Below are positions 1 to 7,583 of a stretch of DNA of 64,000 nt, piece by piece (the first letter of the stretch is position 1; every line of letters starts with the position of its first letter). Below the pieces are notes generated by a model that ran no database searches, was not told the origin of the DNA, and was given only the letters and a program-made list of their open reading frames with translations. Origin of the DNA: Paracoccus indicus. Lineage in GTDB: Bacteria > Pseudomonadota > Alphaproteobacteria > Rhodobacterales > Rhodobacteraceae. The stretch covers positions 310,001 through 374,000 of the forward strand of contig NZ_PYWA01000001.1 in NCBI RefSeq assembly GCF_003056335.1, in the 5' to 3' direction. The position numbers and the translations under genes are program-made.

Positions 1-392
1 ATCTGCTGCTTGCGCCCGTTGCCCCAGAAGACCGGCCTGCCGATCTGACGGTTCATCTGCGCGGCAAGGTCGCGATAGTTGCTGGCGTTGCGGTCGTCAT
101 CCTGATGCAAGGCCGCCAGATGATCCCACAGCGCCATGGCGGCAGGTTGCCCCGTCACCATCGCCGCCACGCCCGAGGGATGTCCAAAGGCGAAATCCAC
201 TCCGATCAACACGCGGTGCCCCGCCTTGCGGGACTTGGACAGCTGGCAAACCAACAGCTTCCATGCACGTTTGCGGGTTTCGGGATTCACCGCCTCGGCG
301 CCATCGCTGCCGATCCAGATCGAGTTCGCACCCCGACAGGGCACCCCCGCCGCCGACCAGTCGACGATCAAGATGCGGTCAAAGCGCGGCAA
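1..392 (-). CDS. conserved mob-cluster protein, C-terminus cut by window edge
   Basis: Minus-strand reading frame following mobA with an overlap of about 14 bases. The visible N-terminal ~130 residues carry DRILIVDWSAAG (Asp at the end of a beta strand) and later VLIGVDFAFGHPSG. These two Asp-ending strands resemble an RNase H/actin-like fold of the DUF429 type. There is no ATG near the mobA stop, so the likely start is the TTG at 392, translationally coupled to mobA; this start is uncertain. From memory of Rhodobacterales genomes, a protein of this kind sits beside mobA/mobB and is often loosely annotated as molybdopterin-guanine-dinucleotide related. Its biochemical function is unknown to me. 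The 3' end lies outside the window. Confidence 0.6.
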   Translation of the reverse strand, partial: MPRFDRILIVDWSAAGVPCRGANSIWIGSDGAEAVNPETRKRAWKLLVCQLSKSRKAGHRVLIGVDFAFGHPSGVAAMVTGQPAAMALWDHLAALHQDDDRNASNYRDLAAQMNRQIGRPVFWGNGRKQQ

Positions 393-984
393 GCTGCGCC
401 TCGGTCCGGGTCAGGTCGTCGGGTGTGTTGATATTGGCGAAGGGGTCGTGCGGCATGGCATCCCAGACCGCCTGTACCGCCCCGTGACGCGCGGCAAAGC
501 TGCGCACGCGGCCCTGTCCCTGCGCCAGCGTCGCACGCAGATCGTCGCGCAGTCCCACCGGCCACAGCCCGAAGGTCGGATGGTCGCGCAGCACCCCGTC
601 ATCCCGCGTCGCCGCCAGCGCCAGCCCCTCGGGGCCGGCGGCCTGCGCCAGCTTCGCCACCAGATCGCGCGGAAACAGCGGCGTGTCCCCCGCCACCGTC
701 ACCACCTGCGCCGCCCCCTGTGAGGCCGCCCATTCCATCGCCACCAGAATCCCCGCCAGCGGTCCAGGGTATTCGGGCAGACTGTCGGCCAGGACGGGCA
801 GGCCGTATCGCGCGAAGCGGGCCGGATCACCATTCGCGTTCAGCGCCAGCGGACCATTCTGCCCCTGCAACCGGTCAAGGATGATCGACAGCAGTGTCTG
901 GCCGCGCAGCTGCAGCAACGGCTTGTCCCGACCGCCCATCCGGGTGGCCCGACCGCCGGCAAGAATGACGATTGGCGTGTTCAT
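379..984 (-). CDS. mobA: molybdenum cofactor guanylyltransferase MobA
   Basis: MobA (201 aa) transfers GMP from GTP to Mo-molybdopterin, making the bis-MGD cofactor of DMSO-reductase-family enzymes in the cytoplasm. The N-terminus has the nucleotidyltransferase signature LAGGRATRMGGRDK (residues 8-21). AGDTP around residues 98-102 supplies the metal-binding Asp100, and PGPLAGI lies near residues 74-79. The length is normal for the family (~190-210 aa). The open frame extends upstream, but ATG 984 begins immediately before the signature and is the natural start. It is transcribed away from exbB and overlaps the next mob-linked gene, suggesting a small mob operon that continues past the left edge. 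Confidence 0.93.
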   Translation of the reverse strand: MNTPIVILAGGRATRMGGRDKPLLQLRGQTLLSIILDRLQGQNGPLALNANGDPARFARYGLPVLADSLPEYPGPLAGILVAMEWAASQGAAQVVTVAGDTPLFPRDLVAKLAQAAGPEGLALAATRDDGVLRDHPTFGLWPVGLRDDLRATLAQGQGRVRSFAARHGAVQAVWDAMPHDPFANINTPDDLTRTEAQLAAL

Positions 985-1039
985 GCGCCATCCTTGGCGC
1001 GGGACGGGGGGCAAGGCAAGCGGCTTCCCGCGCCTATTC

Positions 1040-1068
1040 TTGACATCTTTACTAGGATTACGGTATCG
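1040..1068 (+). promoter_or_regulatory. candidate sigma-70 promoter for exbB operon
   Basis: A perfect TTGACA (1040-1045) is followed after 17 bases by GTATCG (1063-1068), in a locally AT-richer patch of an otherwise very GC-rich region. It lies 74 bases upstream of the exbB ATG. The -10 match is weak. An iron-responsive site (Fur, Irr or RirA) would be expected here from gene function, but I see no convincing palindrome. Confidence 0.35.
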
Positions 1069-1141
1069 GCTTTCGAAACGCGGCCCATCGGCCCCTTCCA
1101 TCCCTGCGGTCGTGCACCGCCCAAGCATCAGGAACCGACCC

Positions 1142-1825
1142 ATGACCGATCTCGGGACGACATTGGCCGCCATTCCCCTTTTCGCGATGATCCGTGACGG
1201 CGGCTGGACGATGTGGCTGATCGCGGCGCTCTCGGTGATCCTGCTGGCGGTGGTGCTGTGGAAGGTGCTGTCGCTCTGGCGCTTGGGGGTCTGGGGCGGC
1301 AGCCATTCCCGCCGCGCGCTGGAGCTTTGGGCGCAGGGCGAGCGCCGCGCCGCGCTGGATCAGGTGCGGGGCCGTCCCTCGGCGCGGGCGCGCGTGGCGC
1401 AGGCGGCCATCGGCACCTCGCTTGACCCGGCCTTCGACGATCAGGCCGCGCGCGAGGAAACCGCCCGCGTGGCCCGCCAGACCCTCTATCGTTCGCGCGA
1501 AGGGCTGCGTGCGCTGGAGCTGATCGCCACCATCGCGCCGCTGCTGGGCCTGCTGGGGACGGTGCTGGGCATGATTTCGGCGTTTCAGGTGCTGCAGACC
1601 TCGGGGAACCAGGCCGATCCCTCGGATCTGGCGGGCGGCATCTGGGTCGCGCTGCTGACGACGGCGGCGGGCATGGCGGTCGCCATTCCGGCGGGCGTGG
1701 CGCTGTCCTGGTTCGAAAGCATCAGCGACCGCCTGCAATCCGACCTTGAAGACCTGGCCACCCGCGTCTTCGTCAAACGCGACGCCGCCCCCACCCGCGC
1801 CCAACTGCTGCAGGCCGCGGAATGA
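1142..1825 (+). CDS. exbB: ExbB/TolQ-family proton channel subunit
   Basis: This is the inner-membrane ExbB-type subunit (227 aa) of a TonB energising complex. Three hydrophobic segments lie at about residues 22-42, 128-150 and 165-190, with a cytoplasmic loop between the first two. The second segment carries APLLGLLGTVLGMI, the MotA/TolQ/ExbB signature. The open frame runs far upstream, but ATG 1142 gives family length and places the first helix correctly. It is followed with a 4-base ATGA overlap by exbD. The linkage to two exbD genes and tonB, next to a siderophore importer, favours iron uptake over the Tol cell-envelope system. Confidence 0.9.
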   Translation: MTDLGTTLAAIPLFAMIRDGGWTMWLIAALSVILLAVVLWKVLSLWRLGVWGGSHSRRALELWAQGERRAALDQVRGRPSARARVAQAAIGTSLDPAFDDQAAREETARVARQTLYRSREGLRALELIATIAPLLGLLGTVLGMISAFQVLQTSGNQADPSDLAGGIWVALLTTAAGMAVAIPAGVALSWFESISDRLQSDLEDLATRVFVKRDAAPTRAQLLQAAE

Positions 1826-2217
1826 GCGAGGGCGGTTTCGATCTGGGCCCAAGGCGGCACCCGCGTCGGATGTCCCTGACGCCGATGATCGATGTCGTCT
1901 TCCTGCTGCTGATCTTCTTCATGCTGGCCTCGCGCTTCGGCATGGATGTCGCGCTGCCCATCGCGGGCGGGGCCGAGGGCGGGGCCACCGAATGGCAGGG
2001 CGCGCCGCGCCTGGTCGATGTGACCCCCGATGCGGTCATGCTGAACGGCACGACCACCGCCCCGTCCGATCTTGCCGCAGCCGTCGCCGAACTGCTGCCC
2101 GAACCCGGCGATGCCGTCATCCTGCGCCCGCGCGAGGGGACCGACCTGCAACGGGTCGTGGCCGTCATGGACCTGCTGCGGACGGATGGCATCACCAACA
2201 TGATCCTGGTGGAATAG
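1822..2217 (+). CDS. exbD: ExbD-family biopolymer transport protein 1
   Basis: ExbD1 (131 aa) has the family layout: a short cytoplasmic tail, one transmembrane helix at about residues 20-38 and a periplasmic domain. The helix starts LTPMIDVVFLLLIFF, with Asp24 at the position of the proton-carrying Asp of ExbD/TolR. It overlaps exbB by ATGA, so the two are translationally coupled. It partners ExbB and powers TonB with the proton motive force. A second ExbD follows after three bases; see that entry for the contrast at the key Asp. Confidence 0.9.
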   Translation: MSEGGFDLGPRRHPRRMSLTPMIDVVFLLLIFFMLASRFGMDVALPIAGGAEGGATEWQGAPRLVDVTPDAVMLNGTTTAPSDLAAAVAELLPEPGDAVILRPREGTDLQRVVAVMDLLRTDGITNMILVE

Positions 2218-2220
2218 CCC

Positions 2221-2607
2221 ATGCATATCGACATGCCCAAGCGCAGGCCGCGCGGCGAATCGATCATCCCCATGATCAACGTCGTCTTCCTGCTGCTGAT
2301 CTTCTTCCTGCTGACGGCGCAGATCTCGCCCTCGACGCCCTTTCCGGTGACGCCGCCGGACAGCACTTCGGACATCCGCGCGCAGGCACAGGATGTGCTT
2401 TATGTCTCGGCCACCGGCGAATTGGCCTGGAACGAGGCGCGGGGCGATGACGTCTGGCCGCTGATCGCGGCGCGGACCGAGGACGGTCCGGTGCAGATCC
2501 GCGCCGATGCCTCGGCCCCGGCGGCCATGCTGGCGGCCCATCTGAAACAGCTGCGACAGGCGACGGACGCCGGGGCGCAGCTTGTCGTCAACAAGGGCCA
2601 GCCATGA
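2221..2607 (+). CDS. exbD: ExbD-family biopolymer transport protein 2, Asp-to-Asn variant
   Basis: This second ExbD paralogue (128 aa) directly follows the first. The single helix reads PMINVVFLLLIFFLLTA, so residue 20 is Asn (codon AAC) where ExbD1 and canonical ExbD/TolR have the essential protonatable Asp. The rest of the helix and the periplasmic domain look intact, and the frame is clean, so it does not look decayed. ExbD works as a dimer inside an ExbB pentamer, so a mixed ExbD1/ExbD2 dimer with one acidic residue is conceivable; that is inference. It overlaps tonB by four bases. Confidence 0.88.
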   Translation: MHIDMPKRRPRGESIIPMINVVFLLLIFFLLTAQISPSTPFPVTPPDSTSDIRAQAQDVLYVSATGELAWNEARGDDVWPLIAARTEDGPVQIRADASAPAAMLAAHLKQLRQATDAGAQLVVNKGQP

Positions 2608-3515
2608 TCTCGCGTCGCACATTCGAAACGGCGGGCTTCTTCACCATCGCCGCAGCCCTGCACGTTTCGGCGGCGGCGCTGATGCTGCCGCAGGACCAGC
2701 TGCAACGGGGCGAGGCGATGGATGCGCCCCCCGCGACCCTCTCGGCCGGTGGCCCCGAGGCGCAGGCCCTGGTCGAGGCGTGGGAGACCGAACCCGAAAC
2801 CGCCGATCAGCCCGAACAGGTGCAGCCGGAACCCGAAACCCCCGACCTGCCGGAACCGGTGGCGGACATGGCGCCCGATCTGGCCGCCCTGCCCGACATG
2901 GCCCCGCCCATGCCCGAGGCCGTGCGCCCGAACCTGCCGCCGCCACCCGAAACGCGGATCGATCCGGCGACGCTGGACCTGCCGGACCTGAAACCGATGT
3001 CCCCGCCCGAGATCAAGCCCGAGACGGCGCTGGCATCCTCGGACCGGCCCGATCGCAAGCCTGCCCGCCCGAAACCGCAGGTGCAGGCCAAACCCAAGGC
3101 GGAACCCGCGCCCCAACGCAGCGAACCCGCCCCCGCCCGTGCCGCGCAGGCCCAACCTGCGCGTCGCCAGGGCAATGGCGGGCAGTCGCAGGGGTCAAGC
3201 CAGGGTGGCGGAGGCGGCGGCATCAGTGCCCAGACCCGGGCCAACCTGAAGGCGCAATGGGGCGCGCAGATCAACCGCTGCCTGGCACGGCAGTTGTCGC
3301 GGATCAGCGGCGGTCGCGGCCAGCAGGTGAACATCGACGTCACCGTCGCGCGCAGCGGGCAGGTGCAGCGGGCCTCGCTGGCCGGATCGACGGGGAACGC
3401 GCGGGTCGATCAGCAGATCCAGCGCGCCTTGCAGCGCACCGGCAGCTGCCCGGCCGCACCGGCAGGGCTGACCGAGGCCTCGGTCCCCTTCCGTCAGCCA
3501 TTCGTCTTGCGCTGA
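2604..3515 (+). CDS. tonB: TonB energy transducer
   Basis: TonB (303 aa) carries energy from ExbB/ExbD across the periplasm to outer-membrane receptors. Residues ~8-27 form an uncleaved N-terminal membrane anchor. Residues ~35-215 are a Pro/Glu- then Pro/Lys/Gln-rich linker typical of TonB, ending in a Gly/Ser/Gln-rich stretch. The C-terminal ~80 residues are a TonB-like domain (NIDVTVARSGQV, then a two-Cys region near the end). The start overlaps exbD2 by ATGA. No TonB-dependent receptor lies in the window, so the cognate receptor must be elsewhere. The 3' end lies nine bases from the convergent ABC ATPase stop. Confidence 0.88.
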   Translation: MISRRTFETAGFFTIAAALHVSAAALMLPQDQLQRGEAMDAPPATLSAGGPEAQALVEAWETEPETADQPEQVQPEPETPDLPEPVADMAPDLAALPDMAPPMPEAVRPNLPPPPETRIDPATLDLPDLKPMSPPEIKPETALASSDRPDRKPARPKPQVQAKPKAEPAPQRSEPAPARAAQAQPARRQGNGGQSQGSSQGGGGGGISAQTRANLKAQWGAQINRCLARQLSRISGGRGQQVNIDVTVARSGQVQRASLAGSTGNARVDQQIQRALQRTGSCPAAPAGLTEASVPFRQPFVLR

Positions 3516-3524
3516 GGTCGCGCC

Positions 3525-4283
3525 TCAGGCGTGGTGCAGGACCAGCGGGCGGTCCTTGTGCCGCCCGACGCTGATCGGCGCATCATAGAGGTCCGACAGC
3601 ACGGCTTCGGTCAGAACATCGTCCGGGGTGCCCTCGGCCATGATGCGCCCGTCCTTCATGGCGATGACGTGATCGGCCCAGGCTGCGGCATAGTTGATCT
3701 CGTGCACGACCAGCCCGACGCTACGGCCCTGCCGGTCGACCAGATCGCGCAGCCGCGCCATCAGCGCGCGGGCATGGGCCATGTCGAGGTTGTTCAGCGG
3801 CTCGTCCAGCAGCAACCATTCGGTGTCCTGCGCGAAAGCCATGGCGATGTGGGCGCGCTGCGCCTGACCGCCTGAAACCTCGTCCAGAAAGCGGTTCTTT
3901 AGCTTGCTGAGCGCGAAGGCATCGATGGCCTGGGCGACCTTGGTGCGGTCCTCGGGGCGCGGACGGCCCTGGTGATGCGGCCAGCGGCCGAAGGCCACCA
4001 GCTCGCACAGGCGCAGGCGGCTGGCCACGGCGGTCTGCTGGCCCAGGATCGCCATGACGCGGGCCAGATCGGCGGTGGGGGTGCGGGCCACGTCATGGCC
4101 CGCCACGGTGATGGCGCCCTGCTGCAAGGGCTCCAACCGGCCCACGAGGCGCAGCAGCGTCGATTTCCCCGCCCCGTTCGGCCCGATCAGCGCCGTCAGC
4201 TTGCCCTTGGGAAAGCTGGTCGAGATATCGTGCAGGATCTGCGTCCCGCCGATCTTATGGCCAAGATTGCTGATCTGGATCAT
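3525..4283 (-). CDS. siderophore ABC transporter ATP-binding protein (FepC/YclP type)
   Basis: This is the cytoplasmic ATPase (252 aa) of a ferric-siderophore importer. It shows Walker A GPNGAGKST (residues ~34-42), the ABC signature SGGQAQR and Walker B LLLDEP, then VVHEINYA as the switch-His region. The frame is open further upstream, but ATG 4283 gives family length and overlaps the preceding permease stop by ATGA. It is the last gene of a binding protein-permease-permease-ATPase operon. The order and sequence style match petrobactin/anguibactin-type importers (FatDCEB, YclNOPQ). The actual siderophore cannot be read from sequence. Confidence 0.9.
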   Translation of the reverse strand: MIQISNLGHKIGGTQILHDISTSFPKGKLTALIGPNGAGKSTLLRLVGRLEPLQQGAITVAGHDVARTPTADLARVMAILGQQTAVASRLRLCELVAFGRWPHHQGRPRPEDRTKVAQAIDAFALSKLKNRFLDEVSGGQAQRAHIAMAFAQDTEWLLLDEPLNNLDMAHARALMARLRDLVDRQGRSVGLVVHEINYAAAWADHVIAMKDGRIMAEGTPDDVLTEAVLSDLYDAPISVGRHKDRPLVLHHA

Positions 4284-5236
4284 CGGATACGGCCTTTCAG
4301 CAGAAGATAGAGGAAGAACAGCCCGCCCGCGAATTCGACCACGACGGAAAGGGTGGCGGCCTGGCCCAGGATACGCTCGAACAGCCATTGGCCGCCGACC
4401 AGCAGGATGGCCGCGATCAGCCCCGCCGCGGGGATCAGCCCCGCGTGACGCGCGTTCTGCATCGCCCCATGCGCCAGCCCCGCCACGATCAGCCCGAAGA
4501 ACGCCACCGGACCCACCAGCGCCGTCGAGACCGAGACCAGCATCGCCACCAGCGCCAGCGTGCCCATCACCAGCGCACGATACCGCAGCCCAAGCGAGAC
4601 GGCGGATTCGCGCCCCAGTGCCAGCACGTCCAGTTGGGGCGACAGGCGGATGGCGGCCATGACCGCCACCGCCGTCAGCACCCCCGCGACCGGCAGCAGC
4701 GCCGCATCGACGCGGTTGAAGCTGGCAAAGCTGACCGCCTGCACCACGGCGAATTCATTGGGATCCAGCACGCGGCCCAGGAACTGTGAAACCGATCGGA
4801 ACAGCACGCCCAGGATCACCCCGGTCAGGATCATCCGCGGGATGTCGCGTGCGCCCTTGGCCAGCAGCGTGCCGAACAGCACCACGGCCAGCGCCGTCAT
4901 CACGCCCACGTCGATGCCGAACTTCGGCCCCGCCGACAGGCCCGCGAAACCGGCATTGCCCAGCAGCACGATCATCAGCGTCTGCATCAGCACGTAAAGC
5001 GCGTCGAACCCCATGATCGAGGGCGTCAGCACCCGGTTCGCCGCCACCGTCTGGAACAGCACCGTCGCCACGCCGATGGCCACGGCCACCGTGACCAGCG
5101 CCGCCAGCTTGGTCGCGCGCAGCGACAGGATGAAGCCGCGATTGCCAGCCCCCAACCCTTGGAACATCCACAACGCCGACAGCCCCGCCAGCAGCAGGGC
5201 CAGAACGGCCAGCATTAGCGTTGCGCGCCTATCCAT
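4280..5236 (-). CDS. siderophore ABC transporter permease 2 (FecCD family)
   Basis: FecCD-family inner-membrane permease (318 aa) with about nine hydrophobic helices throughout. Diagnostic segments are RVLTPSIMGFDALY near residue 70, which matches the conserved region following the first helices, and STALVGPVAFFGLIVAG around residue 240, which is the coupling region before the last helices. It overlaps the first permease gene upstream by eight bases and the ATPase gene downstream by four. It forms the heterodimeric channel of the ferric-siderophore importer with the adjacent permease. Confidence 0.9.
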   Translation of the reverse strand: MDRRATLMLAVLALLLAGLSALWMFQGLGAGNRGFILSLRATKLAALVTVAVAIGVATVLFQTVAANRVLTPSIMGFDALYVLMQTLMIVLLGNAGFAGLSAGPKFGIDVGVMTALAVVLFGTLLAKGARDIPRMILTGVILGVLFRSVSQFLGRVLDPNEFAVVQAVSFASFNRVDAALLPVAGVLTAVAVMAAIRLSPQLDVLALGRESAVSLGLRYRALVMGTLALVAMLVSVSTALVGPVAFFGLIVAGLAHGAMQNARHAGLIPAAGLIAAILLVGGQWLFERILGQAATLSVVVEFAGGLFFLYLLLKGRIR

Positions 5237-6182
5237 GGGCGGGCCTGCGATGCAGCAGCCACAGGAACAGGGCCGCGCCCAGGATGCCCAGAATCATGCC
5301 TGCGGGCACCTCGTAGGGATAGATGACCAACCGCCCGACAAGATCGCAGGCCAGCACCAGCACCGCCCCCGACAGCGCCACCACCGGCAGGGACGCCCGC
5401 AGATTGTCGCCCATGACGCGCGACACCAGGTTCGGCACCACAAGCCCGACGAAGGGGATCATGCCCACCGTGGTGACGACCATCGCCGTCACGACGGACA
5501 CCACCGCCAACCCAAGCCGCATGACCGAGGCGGTGGACAGCCCCAGCCCCGTGGCCACCTGTTCGCCCAGACCCAGGATCGCGAAGCGGTCAGCAGCGAA
5601 CCAGGCCAGTCCCGCCGCCCCCGCCGCAACCCACAGCAATTCGTATCGCCCGGCGATCACGCCGGAGAATTCCCCGCTCAGCAGCCAGGTGCCGACATAT
5701 TGCATCAGATCGGTCTGCCAGCCGATGAAGGTCACGACCGACCCCAGCACGCCCGACAGCACCAGCCCCGCGATGGGGATCAGCATCACCTCGCGCGCGG
5801 GCAGACGGCGGATGACCCCAAGAAACAGCCATGTCGTGACCATCGCCGCAAGGCTGGCCGCGATCATGCGGACCCAAAGCGGGCTGGCGGGGAACAGGAT
5901 GGTGACACCCAGCAGGCCAAGGGCCGCGCCCTCGGCGGTGCCGACGGTGTCGGGGCCGACAAAGCGGTTGCGCACCAGCGCCTGGATCAGCACCCCGGCA
6001 ACCGACAGCGCGGCCCCGGTCAGGGCCACTGCCACGGTGCGCGGCAGGCGCGATTCCAGCAGCACCAGCATCGCGCGGTCGTCGCTGAAGATGTCGCGCA
6101 GATCGACATGGGCTGCTCCGACGGTCAGGCTGGCCAGCATCAGCGCGATCAGCGCCGACAGCAGGGCGGGCATCCGTCGCAT
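5229..6182 (-). CDS. siderophore ABC transporter permease 1 (FecCD family)
   Basis: FecCD-family permease (317 aa), polytopic. It carries ESRLPRTVAVALTGAALSVAG (near residue 43), the typical RLPR...GAALA..G signature of iron-siderophore permeases, and VGMIPFVGLVVPNLVSR at about residue 230, the coupling helix motif. The ATG at 6182 overlaps the stop of the binding-protein gene by ATGA, so the operon is translationally coupled from its second gene onward. It pairs with the second permease to form the import channel. Confidence 0.91.
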   Translation of the reverse strand: MRRMPALLSALIALMLASLTVGAAHVDLRDIFSDDRAMLVLLESRLPRTVAVALTGAALSVAGVLIQALVRNRFVGPDTVGTAEGAALGLLGVTILFPASPLWVRMIAASLAAMVTTWLFLGVIRRLPAREVMLIPIAGLVLSGVLGSVVTFIGWQTDLMQYVGTWLLSGEFSGVIAGRYELLWVAAGAAGLAWFAADRFAILGLGEQVATGLGLSTASVMRLGLAVVSVVTAMVVTTVGMIPFVGLVVPNLVSRVMGDNLRASLPVVALSGAVLVLACDLVGRLVIYPYEVPAGMILGILGAALFLWLLHRRPAHG

Positions 6183-7087
6183 CAGCTTGCGGGGCTGTCG
6201 GTCAGCGCCTTGGTCAGCTGGTCCAGCGTTGCGATCAGCGATCCATAGCCGCCCGCCGCGATATAGTTCGCTGCCGGATCAAGATAGACCACCTGCCCCT
6301 TGGACCAGGCCGTCGTGCCCGCCACCAGATCCGAGGTCAGCGTCGCCTTGGCGCTCTGCCCGTCCTCGCCGATGGCAGCGCCGCGGTCCACGACCAGCAG
6401 CCAGTCGGGGTTGGTCTCGGCGATGAATTCATGGGTGATGGCCTGGCCATGGGTGGCTTCGTCCAGATCGGGCGCGGCCTCGGCCAGCCCTGCGGCGTCA
6501 TAGATCCAGCCGAACCGCGAATCCTTGCCAAAGGCCGACATCTTGGGCCCGTTCGTCATCACGATCATTGCATCGTCATGCCCTTCGGCGGCCTTCTTCA
6601 GGGCGGCCAGCTTCTCGTCCAGCGTGGCATGCATCCGGGCGGCGCGGTCTTCCTTGCCGAACAGCGTGCCATAGGCGTCGATGCGGGCGCGGGCCTCGGG
6701 CAACAGGTCGGTGTCGATGGTCATGTCGATGGCGGTCGCCACCTGCGACACCGTCTGCAGCTGGGTCGAGGACCGCCCGCCGACGATGACCAGATCGGGG
6801 GCCAGCCCGGCCAGCGCTTCCAGGTCGGGTTCGAACAACGTGCCGACATGGGCCGCATCCTTGGCCCCCTCGCGCAGCGCGGGGACAAGGATGTCGTCGA
6901 TGGTGCCGGCGGGCGTCACGCCCATTGCCTGCAGCGTGTCCAGCGCCGCCATGTCGTATACGGCGACCGTCTGCGGCTTGGCAGGCAGTTCGACCTGCCC
7001 TTGGGCGGTCTGGATGGTGACATCCTGGGCAAGGGCGGCCGAGGACAGGGCGACGGCCATCAGGCCGGACAGCGCGATGCGACGCAT
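6182..7087 (-). CDS. siderophore-binding periplasmic protein (FatB/YclQ/CeuE type)
   Basis: This periplasmic binding protein (301 aa) has a Sec signal peptide ending ALAQD at about residues 20-23. Features typical of the FatB/YclQ/CeuE group are AVYDMAALDTLQAMGV, IVGGRSSTQ, MTNGPKMSAFGKDSRFG and ATHGQAITHEFI. These shared blocks bind catecholate or mixed siderophores such as petrobactin. The start at 7087 has AAAGGA six bases upstream and is preferred over an upstream in-frame ATG. It heads the iron importer operon. The region upstream is shared with the divergent DUF2218 gene, so both may respond to iron. Confidence 0.9.
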   Translation of the reverse strand: MRRIALSGLMAVALSSAALAQDVTIQTAQGQVELPAKPQTVAVYDMAALDTLQAMGVTPAGTIDDILVPALREGAKDAAHVGTLFEPDLEALAGLAPDLVIVGGRSSTQLQTVSQVATAIDMTIDTDLLPEARARIDAYGTLFGKEDRAARMHATLDEKLAALKKAAEGHDDAMIVMTNGPKMSAFGKDSRFGWIYDAAGLAEAAPDLDEATHGQAITHEFIAETNPDWLLVVDRGAAIGEDGQSAKATLTSDLVAGTTAWSKGQVVYLDPAANYIAAGGYGSLIATLDQLTKALTDSPAS

Positions 7088-7219
7088 GGCAGATCCTTTC
7101 ATCTTCGCGCGCCGTCGTTGCCGAAAGGGTGTCATGGCACGCAGGGCAAGGCCCTAGCCTGCCCTTGAACCAAGGTAAAGAATGCCCTTTGGTTTTTGTC
7201 AGGTTATCGCGCCGATTTG

Positions 7220-7248
7220 TTGACAAATTCACTTTGCCGACCTAGCTG
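7220..7248 (+). promoter_or_regulatory. candidate promoter upstream of the DUF2218 gene
   Basis: TTGACA (7220-7225) followed after 17 bases by TAGCTG (7243-7248), in the 208-base divergent region between the siderophore-binding protein gene and the DUF2218 gene. The same region holds an imperfect inverted repeat, AACCAAGG at 7168-7175 and CCTTTGGTT at 7186-7194, which could be a regulator site for the minus-strand iron operon. Neither is a clear iron box. Confidence 0.3.
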
Positions 7249-7295
7249 ACGCCCGATTGCCCCCCTTTCGGGGGCGGATGTCAAAGGATCCCGCC

Positions 7296-7583
7296 ATGCA
7301 GATGACCGCAGATTTCGCCACCGAACGTGCAACGGGCCTGATGACCACGATGGGCAAGCATTTCGGGCACAAGATCCCCGTGACCATGGCCGACGATCAC
7401 GTGATTCTGGACTTCGAGATGGGCCGGGCGCATATCGCCCCCGACGACCAGGGTCTGCACCTGTCACTGGAAGGCGATGATGCGCAGTCCCTCGAACGTC
7501 TGCGCGAGGTCGTGGAAAGCCACCTGCTGCGGTTCGCTCAGCGCGACGATCCGGCGCCGCTGACCTGGTCCGCCGCAGGCTGA
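7296..7583 (+). CDS. DUF2218 family protein
   Basis: Small soluble protein (95 aa) of the DUF2218 type. It starts TADFATERATGLMTTMGKHF, with the family-like HFGHKIPV next to a shallow acidic sheet (HVILDFEMGRAHI) and a final HLLRFA helix. The ATG at 7296 has AAAGGAT 7-8 bases upstream; an in-frame upstream ATG lacks one. DUF2218 domains are also found fused or adjacent to siderophore-interacting flavoproteins. The position opposite a siderophore importer fits a role in iron handling, which is inference. Its last 46 bases overlap the convergent ImuA-like gene. Confidence 0.82.
   Translation: MQMTADFATERATGLMTTMGKHFGHKIPVTMADDHVILDFEMGRAHIAPDDQGLHLSLEGDDAQSLERLREVVESHLLRFAQRDDPAPLTWSAAG

Noticed and set aside
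6182..7087. Naming the siderophore as petrobactin
   Set aside because: The binding protein belongs to the FatB/YclQ/CeuE group, which covers several ligands. The sequence alone does not fix the ligand.
7259..7275. Short C-run/G-run hairpin just before the DUF2218 gene
   Set aside because: Only five pairs, no T-run, and it could arise from GC-rich sequence; not a convincing regulator.
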